Shown piece by piece: positions 7,768 to 13,510 of a DNA stretch of 15,478 nt (positions are counted from its first letter, which is position 1; every line of letters begins with the position of its first letter). The stretch is from NCBI GenBank assembly GCA_964490175.1, contig CAZBAI010000031.1:1-15478 (forward strand). The letters run 5' to 3'. The notes beneath the pieces were generated by a model. That model was not told the DNA's origin, made no database searches, and saw only the letters and a list, made by a program, of their open reading frames with translations. The position numbers were made by a program, and so were the translations under genes. Source of the stretch: RGIG3077 sp964490175. GTDB taxonomy: Bacteria; Bacillota; Clostridia; Oscillospirales; Ruminococcaceae.

Positions 7768-7813
7768 GCCGCACAAATCCCGATAGTTTTAAGGATTTAT
7801 GCGGCATTTTTTT
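7768..7813. terminator. Hairpin after the aminotransferase gene, probable terminator
   Basis: A 13-base stem (7768-7780 with 7793-7805) has one imperfect pair, which is G-U on the minus-strand RNA and C-A on the plus strand. It lies just after the aminotransferase stop codon and before the GH35 promoter. The longer T tract (7807-7813) is on the plus-strand side; the minus-strand side continues GATTTGTT, which is weaker. It probably ends the aminotransferase transcript. Confidence 0.6.
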
Positions 7814-7832
7814 ACAAAAAGCAACGGTCGAA

Positions 7833-9104
7833 TCAAGCTGTTTCAAGCAGTTTTTCGGCGCTTGCCAGCTTTACGCAAACGCAAAACAGTTCCAGTGCGG
7901 TTTCAAGCTCCTCAATCGGCGGAAACGACGGCGCTATCCTGATATTTGAATCAAGCGGGTCTTTGCCGTAAGGGTAGGTCGCACCGGCGTTTGTGAGCAC
8001 AACACCGGCATTTTTGCAAAGCTCCCAAATGCGCTTTGCGCAACCCGGCATACTGTGGAACGATACAAAATATCCGCCGTTGGGCTTGTGCCATGAGCAA
8101 ATATCCAGCTCTTTCATCTGCGAAAGCGCACGGTCAACAGCTTCGAATTTCGGTTCGAGAATTGCCCTGTGTTTGAGCATGTGCGCCTTTACGCCCTGTG
8201 CGTTTTCAAAATATTTCACATGGCGCAGCTGGTTTATCTTATCATATCCGATTGTTTCAACCGAAACCTCTTTCTTAATCGCCTCTAAATTTTCTTTTGA
8301 TGTTGCAAGTGCGGCAATGCCCGAACCTGGGAACGAAACCTTTGAGGTGGAAGCATAAATATAAACCATATTTTCGTTGCCGTTTTTCTTGCATTCATCC
8401 ATAATATTAAGCAAAGTATCGGGCGTGTCGGTCAGGTGGTGAATGCAGTATGCGTTATCCCAAAAAATTCTGAAATCCTGCGCTGCCGGTTTCAGAGAAG
8501 CAAAGCGCCTTACGGTTTCGTCCGAATAAGTTATACCCTCGGGATTTGAATACATCGGCACGCACCATATGCCTTTAATATCGGCATCGCTTGAAACGGC
8601 TTGCTCGATAAAGTCCATATCGGGGCCGCTTTCACCCATTTCTACGGGAATCATCTCGATTCCGAAAAATTCACATATTGCAAAGTGCCTGTCGTATCCG
8701 GGAGAGGGACATAAGAATTTTACCTTGCCCTGACACCACGGCTTGCCGCCCAAAACACCGTGGCTCATATTCCTTGCAACCGTGCCGAACATCAAAGAAA
8801 GGCTTGAATTTCCTCCGATGAAAATTTCATCCGACGAAACTCCGAGAATTTCGGCAAAAAGCTCTTTCGCTTCGGGGATTCCGTCAAGACAGCCGTAGTT
8901 TCTTGTGTCCATTCCCGCAGCGGTTTTCATCAGCTCGGTATTCGGTATGGCAAGCATATCGTTGCACAAATCAAGCTGTTGAGCGCACGGCTTGCCTCTT
9001 GACATATCAAGAGAAAGCTTGCGTGATACAAACTCGTTATATTCCTTTTCAACCTCGCTTTTGAAAGACAAAAGCTGTTCTCTGTTCATTTCGCTCAGTC
9101 GCAT
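7833..9104 (-). CDS. PLP-dependent aminotransferase, type I-C aspartate aminotransferase group
   Basis: A 423-residue fold-type I aminotransferase, likely cytoplasmic and transferring the amino group of aspartate or a related amino acid to 2-oxoglutarate. The N-terminus LSLDMSRGKP and the segments DTRNYGCLDGIPEAKELFAE, IGGNSSLSLM, CPSPGYDRHF and VPMYSNPEGITY are characteristic of the group found in many Clostridia. The PLP-binding Lys is Lys255 in YASTSK; Asp216 in WDNAYC would contact the ring nitrogen. Near the C-terminus NIRIAPSFPP carries the carboxylate-binding Arg. The start ATG 9104 has AAGGAG 9 bases upstream (plus-strand 9114-9119). An in-frame start at 9188 lies upstream of the predicted transcription start. 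It is divergent from hydEGF. Substrate specificity is by family analogy. Confidence 0.88.
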   Translation of the reverse strand: MRLSEMNREQLLSFKSEVEKEYNEFVSRKLSLDMSRGKPCAQQLDLCNDMLAIPNTELMKTAAGMDTRNYGCLDGIPEAKELFAEILGVSSDEIFIGGNSSLSLMFGTVARNMSHGVLGGKPWCQGKVKFLCPSPGYDRHFAICEFFGIEMIPVEMGESGPDMDFIEQAVSSDADIKGIWCVPMYSNPEGITYSDETVRRFASLKPAAQDFRIFWDNAYCIHHLTDTPDTLLNIMDECKKNGNENMVYIYASTSKVSFPGSGIAALATSKENLEAIKKEVSVETIGYDKINQLRHVKYFENAQGVKAHMLKHRAILEPKFEAVDRALSQMKELDICSWHKPNGGYFVSFHSMPGCAKRIWELCKNAGVVLTNAGATYPYGKDPLDSNIRIAPSFPPIEELETALELFCVCVKLASAEKLLETA

Positions 9105-9176
9105 TTTACCTATCTCCTTACAAATAGTGCGGCAATACACCGCTTGCTTAAAATTATGCACATTTCGCCATCTACT

Positions 9177-9205
9177 ATAATATAACAAAATTTTCGTTTT
9201 GGCAA
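9177..9205 (-). promoter_or_regulatory. Promoter of the aminotransferase gene
   Basis: On the minus strand TTGCCA (9200-9205) and TATTAT (9177-9182) are separated by 17 bases, each one base off consensus. Transcription would start near 9170, giving a 65-base leader. The stretch 9206-9313 between this and the hydE promoter is AT-rich and holds no gene that I can support. Confidence 0.75.
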
Positions 9206-9313
9206 CTAATTTTCGGCAAGAAATCGCCCTTTGGGCTTAATTTTGTTTTTGTGAGAAAAAATGCTTGCTTCGGTTGCACAAATTTTGTTCGTTATCACAA
9301 AACAAAGCGTGCA

Positions 9314-9340
9314 TTGTTTATGTGCTAATCTGTATACAAT
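9314..9340 (+). promoter_or_regulatory. Candidate promoter of hydEGF
   Basis: TTGTTT (9314-9319) and TACAAT (9335-9340) are separated by 15 bases, shorter than ideal, but TG at 9331-9332 sits just ahead of the -10 box. The 3' end of the -10 overlaps the palindrome at 9339-9356. An alternative -10, TATATT at 9377-9382, lacks a good -35. Confidence 0.45.
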
Positions 9341-9356
9341 GTTGTAATTACAACAT
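9339..9356. promoter_or_regulatory. Perfect 18-base palindrome, likely operator for hydEGF
   Basis: ATGTTGTAATTACAACAT is fully self-complementary. It begins inside the candidate -10 box and covers the expected transcription start, a position typical of a repressor operator. The regulator is unknown and is not encoded in the window. Confidence 0.6.
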
Positions 9357-9423
9357 ACTTTTTTGAAGCTTTGTGTTATATTAAATTGCGTGAAGTGCGC
9401 AATAAAACGAAAGGACAAAGCGA

Positions 9424-10476
9424 ATGGGCAACGATTTTTTTAAGCTGTGTGACCGACTTGAACGTGAACATACGCTCACTTTAGACGACTATGCCGAGCT
9501 GATTTCAACATATTCGCAGGAAAATGCCGAATATATTTTTTCAAAGGCAAGGCATGCTCGAAATTTGACCTATTCAAACAATGTTTTTCTGCGTGGACTT
9601 ATCGAAATATCCTCTTTTTGCGCAAACGACTGCAACTACTGCGGACTTCGCAAATCAAACAAAAACGCCGCACGATACAGGCTTGACAAGCGGCAGATTC
9701 TCGAATGCTGCAAGCAAGGCTATGATTTGGGCTTGCGCACGTTTGTTTTGCAAGGCGGTGAGGACGCATATTTCAGCACAGAGCGCATATGCGATATTGT
9801 GCACAGTATCAAAACCGACTATCCCGACTGTGCGGTGACGCTTTCGCTCGGCGAATACGGTTTTGACGATTATAAAGCAATGTTTGAAGCCGGCGCCGAC
9901 AGATATCTGCTTCGGCATGAAACCGCAAATCGCACGCATTATCAAAAACTGCACCCAAGCTCTATGAGCTTTGAAAACCGTATGCATTGCCTTAAATCTT
10001 TAAAACAAATCGGGTTTCAAACCGGCTGTGGATTTATGGTCGGCTCGCCTTATCAAACGGCGGCAAATCTTGCAGAGGATTTGAAATTTATCGAAAAATT
10101 CAAGCCGCACATGGTGGGCATAGGCCCATTTATTCCCCATAGTGATACCTCTTTTGCCGATTTTGAAAGCGGCAGTGCAACGCTGACGCTGCTTATGCTC
10201 AGCGTTGTCAGGTTGATATGTCCGCAGGTGCTTTTGCCTGCAACAACGGCACTTTCCACAATTGACGAAAACGGGCACATAGCAGGATTAAACGCCGGCG
10301 CAAATGTCATTATGCCGAATCTTTCACCGCTTGATACAAGAGAAAAATACAGCATTTACAACGGCAAAAAGCACACCGATATGCAGGCGACGGAAAACAT
10401 CGCTCGCCTTAAAATGCAGCTTGAAGCGTCCGGTTATCAAACGCAGATTACCAAAGGCGATTTCATCGGCGCTTAA
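9424..10476 (+). CDS. hydE: [FeFe]-hydrogenase H-cluster maturation radical SAM enzyme HydE
   Basis: A 350-residue radical-SAM enzyme acting in building the 2Fe subcluster of [FeFe]-hydrogenase; in current models it processes the Fe(CO)2CN-cysteine synthon made by HydG. The radical-SAM motif is CX3CX2C at Cys66, Cys70 and Cys73 (CANDCNYC). Other family segments are FVLQGGEDAYF, LSLGEY, YLLRHETANRTHYQKLHP, GFMVGSPYQT and VGIGPFIPHSDT. The second, non-essential CX7CX2C cluster motif seen near the C-terminus of some HydE proteins is absent here. AAAGGA (9410-9415) lies 8 bases before ATG. It is first in a co-directional hydE-hydG-hydF set. The related BioB and PylB differ; the presence of hydG and hydF next door settles the call. 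Confidence 0.95.
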   Translation: MGNDFFKLCDRLEREHTLTLDDYAELISTYSQENAEYIFSKARHARNLTYSNNVFLRGLIEISSFCANDCNYCGLRKSNKNAARYRLDKRQILECCKQGYDLGLRTFVLQGGEDAYFSTERICDIVHSIKTDYPDCAVTLSLGEYGFDDYKAMFEAGADRYLLRHETANRTHYQKLHPSSMSFENRMHCLKSLKQIGFQTGCGFMVGSPYQTAANLAEDLKFIEKFKPHMVGIGPFIPHSDTSFADFESGSATLTLLMLSVVRLICPQVLLPATTALSTIDENGHIAGLNAGANVIMPNLSPLDTREKYSIYNGKKHTDMQATENIARLKMQLEASGYQTQITKGDFIGA

Positions 10477-10529
10477 AACACATCGCCGATTATCACATAT
10501 ATTTATCATCACAAAAAGGAGCTTTTACA

Positions 10530-11948
10530 ATGTACAACCCCAAATCACTTAAAGCAGAAGAATTTATCTGCCACGAGGAAATTTTAGAAACACTCGATTA
10601 TGCGGAAAAAAACAAAAACAATTTACAGCTTGTTGACAGCATTATCGAAAAGGCAAGGCTGAAAAAAGGTCTTTCGCACAGAGAGGCAAGCGTGTTGCTG
10701 GCGTGCGAGGATAAGGAGCGAACAAACCGCCTGTTTGAACTTGCCAAGCAAATCAAAAAAGATTTTTACGGCAATCGAATCGTTATGTTTGCGCCGCTTT
10801 ATCTTTCAAACTACTGCGTAAACGGCTGCGTTTATTGCCCATATCATCATCAAAACAAGCACATTCCGAGAAAGAAACTTACACAGGAGGAAATTCGCCG
10901 TGAGGTGATTGCATTGCAGGATATGGGTCACAAGCGCCTTGCGATTGAAGCCGGTGAAGACCCTGTCAACAACCCTATCGAATACATTCTCGAAAGCATT
11001 AAAACGATTTACGATATAAAGCACAAAAACGGCGCTATCAGACGTGTGAACGTTAACATCGCCGCAACAACGGTCGAAAACTACCGTAAGCTTAAAGAAG
11101 CCGGCATCGGCACGTATATTCTCTTTCAGGAAACGTATCACAAAGAAAGCTATGAAAAACTGCACCCGACGGGACCTAAGCACAATTATGCTTATCACAC
11201 CGAGGCTATGGACAGAGCAATGGAGGGCGGAATCGACGACGTCGGACTCGGCGTGCTGTTCGGCTTAGAGCTTTATAAGTATGAATTTGCAGGACTTTTA
11301 ATGCACGCCGAGCACCTTGAAGCCGTGCACGGCGTAGGTCCGCACACTATCAGCGTGCCGAGAATCAAGCGTGCCGACGATATTGACCCTGCGCAGTTTG
11401 ACAACGGGATCAGCGATGAAATTTTCGCAAAGCTCTGCGCCCTTATCAGAGTATGCGTGCCGTATACGGGCATGATTATTTCAACAAGAGAAAGCAAGCA
11501 AGTGCGTGAAAAGGTCATAGGGCTTGGCGTTTCGCAAATCAGCGGCGCTTCAAAAACAAGCGTTGGCGGATATTGCGAAGACGAACCCGAAGATAATGGC
11601 TCCGAACAGTTTGACGTCAGCGACAAGCGCACGCTCGATGAAGTTGTAAGGTGGCTTATGAGCTTTGGTTATATTCCGTCGTTCTGCACGGCGTGCTACC
11701 GTGAGGGCAGAACCGGCGACCGATTTATGTCGCTTTGCAAATCGGGGCAGATTCAAAACTGCTGTCACCCGAACGCACTTATGACTTTAAAAGAATATCT
11801 TATGGACTACGCTAGCGCAGAAACGAAAAAAATCGGCGATAAGCTTATAGAAAGCGAAATCGAAAACATACCCAACCCCAAGGTAAAAAGTATCGCCATT
11901 AACAACCTTTTGCAGATTGAAAACGGACAGCGTGATTTTAGATTTTAA
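10530..11948 (+). CDS. hydG: [FeFe]-hydrogenase H-cluster maturation radical SAM tyrosine lyase HydG
   Basis: A 472-residue radical-SAM enzyme that cleaves tyrosine to p-cresol and a fragment that supplies CO and cyanide ligands for the H-cluster. The N-terminal radical-SAM cluster motif is CX3CX2C at Cys96, Cys100 and Cys103 (CVNGCVYC). The C-terminal auxiliary cluster motif is CX2CX22C at Cys386, Cys389 and Cys412, diagnostic for HydG against the related ThiH. Other family segments are AIEAGEDP, ILFQETYHKESYEKLHPTGPK and GVLFGLELYKYEF. Length matches the family (about 470). AAAGGAG (10515-10521) lies 8 bases before ATG, and the gap from hydE is 53 bases with no terminator, so it is in the same operon. 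Confidence 0.97.
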   Translation: MYNPKSLKAEEFICHEEILETLDYAEKNKNNLQLVDSIIEKARLKKGLSHREASVLLACEDKERTNRLFELAKQIKKDFYGNRIVMFAPLYLSNYCVNGCVYCPYHHQNKHIPRKKLTQEEIRREVIALQDMGHKRLAIEAGEDPVNNPIEYILESIKTIYDIKHKNGAIRRVNVNIAATTVENYRKLKEAGIGTYILFQETYHKESYEKLHPTGPKHNYAYHTEAMDRAMEGGIDDVGLGVLFGLELYKYEFAGLLMHAEHLEAVHGVGPHTISVPRIKRADDIDPAQFDNGISDEIFAKLCALIRVCVPYTGMIISTRESKQVREKVIGLGVSQISGASKTSVGGYCEDEPEDNGSEQFDVSDKRTLDEVVRWLMSFGYIPSFCTACYREGRTGDRFMSLCKSGQIQNCCHPNALMTLKEYLMDYASAETKKIGDKLIESEIENIPNPKVKSIAINNLLQIENGQRDFRF

Positions 11949-11966
11949 GCGATAGGGAGGATTTAT

Positions 11967-13151
11967 ATGAGCCTTAACCAAGCTGTATCGGCAGACAGGA
12001 TTCACATAGGTTTTTTCGGCAAAACCAATTCGGGAAAATCAAGCCTGGTAAATGCCGTTGCCAATCAGCAAGTTTCACTTGTTTCCGAAATTTCGGGCAC
12101 AACGACCGACCCGGTCAAAAAAGCCATTGAAATATTGCCGCTCGGACCGTGTATGATGATTGACACTGCCGGGCTTGATGATGAATCCGAGCTTGGAAAA
12201 ATGCGCATGAGGCGCACCGAAGAGCTTTTTGAAAACGTTGATATCGCCGTTCTCACAATAGACGCCGGAATCGGTATTACCCAAACCGAACAGCGCCTTA
12301 TACAAACTTTTTCAAAAATGGCAGTGCCGTATATAATCGCATATACAAAAGCCGATTTGTATGATATTTCGGGCGATATTACACCAAGCGGCATTTTGTT
12401 GAGCGCAAAAACGGGGTATAATATCGACAATTTTAAAAATGCGCTCTCTGCAATAGCTGTCGGTGACAATTCTCACCCTATAATTTCCGACAAATTGCAG
12501 CCAAATGATATTGTCGTTTTAGTCACGCCGATTGACGATTCCGCACCGAAAGGCAGGTTGATTCTTCCCCAGCAGCAAACCCTGCGTGATATTTTAGACG
12601 CCGGCGCAATCGCCGTTACCGCTAAAGAAACGGAGCTGAGCCTTGCTCTTTCTTCGCTGAAAAATCCCCCGAAGCTTGTGATTACCGACAGTCAGGCTTT
12701 CGGCGTTGTCGCAAAAATCGTGCCGCAAGACATTCCGCTCACATCTTTTTCGATATTGATGGCAAGGCGCAAGGGATTTCTTGAATCCTCATTAAAGAGC
12801 GTTGCCGCCGTAAAAGCTTTAAAGGGCGGCGAAAAAATCCTTATCTCCGAGGGCTGCACTCATCACCGCCAATGCAATGATATCGGCAGGACAAAAATCC
12901 CGAAAATGCTGCAAAATTACACTAAACATGAATTTACATTTGAGTTTACCTCGGGACAATCCTTTCCCGAAGATTTAAGCGGATATGCGTTGTGCATTCA
13001 TTGCGGCGGCTGTATGCTGAAAATGCGCGAAGTACAAAGGCGCTTACGCTTAGCAAATGCGCAAGGCGTGCCATTTACAAATTACGGTGTGCTTTTAGCG
13101 CTTTTGACAAATACTTTGGAGCGTTCGGCAAATGCGCTTGATATGCTCTGA
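11967..13151 (+). CDS. hydF: [FeFe]-hydrogenase H-cluster maturation GTPase and scaffold HydF
   Basis: A 394-residue protein that carries the assembled 2Fe precursor to apo-hydrogenase. The N-terminal GTPase domain shows P-loop GKTNSGKS (18-25), DTAG (66-69), TKAD (127-130) and SAK (146-148). A central dimerisation domain follows. The C-terminal cluster-binding domain has Cys297-x-His299 and His345-Cys346-x-x-Cys349, the conserved CxH...HCxxC pattern, so all cluster ligands are present. GGGAGG (11955-11960) lies 6 bases before ATG, and the start is only 18 bases after the hydG stop. It is the last gene of the operon, followed by a strong hairpin. Complete and typical. Confidence 0.97.
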   Translation: MSLNQAVSADRIHIGFFGKTNSGKSSLVNAVANQQVSLVSEISGTTTDPVKKAIEILPLGPCMMIDTAGLDDESELGKMRMRRTEELFENVDIAVLTIDAGIGITQTEQRLIQTFSKMAVPYIIAYTKADLYDISGDITPSGILLSAKTGYNIDNFKNALSAIAVGDNSHPIISDKLQPNDIVVLVTPIDDSAPKGRLILPQQQTLRDILDAGAIAVTAKETELSLALSSLKNPPKLVITDSQAFGVVAKIVPQDIPLTSFSILMARRKGFLESSLKSVAAVKALKGGEKILISEGCTHHRQCNDIGRTKIPKMLQNYTKHEFTFEFTSGQSFPEDLSGYALCIHCGGCMLKMREVQRRLRLANAQGVPFTNYGVLLALLTNTLERSANALDML

Positions 13152-13166
13152 TACCGAATATCACCC

Positions 13167-13207
13167 AAAACACCCCTAAAGGCAATTAAAACCTTTGGGG
13201 GTGTTTT
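13167..13207. terminator. Terminator after hydF
   Basis: A 16-base stem (13167-13182 with 13192-13207), with one G-U pair, closes a 9-base loop; its ends are AAAA and TTTT. It lies 15 bases after hydF and ends the hydEGF transcript. The symmetric A/T ends allow some function on the minus strand too. Confidence 0.85.
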
Positions 13208-13223
13208 ATTGTAAAATTTAAAA

Positions 13224-13261
13224 GAAAAAAACACCGCACCCAAATCAATGAGTGCGGTGTT
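13224..13261 (-). terminator. Terminator of the dockerin protein gene
   Basis: A 10-base stem (13230-13239 with 13252-13261) on the minus strand is followed by a run of seven T (plus-strand A 13225-13231). It lies 18 bases after the stop codon of the cohesin-dockerin gene. Confidence 0.85.
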
Positions 13262-13279
13262 AGTTTTAAGTTTCAGCAA

Positions 13280-13510
13280 TTACTGAGGTGTGTCAAGCTT
13301 ATCCCAGCCATCAACCTGATATGTGATGTATTCAAGGATATGGAGCACGTCGTAAGCGTTGAGAGCAGCCTCGCCGCCGCCGATGTAATCGCCTGTTACC
13401 TGTCCTGCCCACTTCTGAATGTAGAGCAAGTCATCAACATTGCCTGCAAGATACTGTTCAAGCAGCAATGCATCGAACGAATCAACAACTTGATCAAGGT
13501 TTACATCGCC
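13280..13510 (-). other. Dockerin domain (type I-like) at the C-terminus
   Basis: The first calcium-binding segment reads GDVNLDQVVDSFDALLLEQY, with Asp/Asn at loop positions 1, 3, 5, 9 and 12 as in an F-hand. The second segment, GDYIGGGEAALNAYDVLHIL, keeps the first Asp and the downstream helix but has two extra residues and lacks the Asp/Asn at positions 3 and 5. The dockerin would bind a cohesin on another protein, attaching this protein to a larger complex or to the cell surface. Confidence 0.85.

Noticed and set aside
9247..9302. Inverted pair TTTTGTGA / TCACAAAA that could be a CRP-like site
   Set aside because: The halves are 40 bases apart, far more than such a site allows, and in AT-rich DNA this is likely chance.
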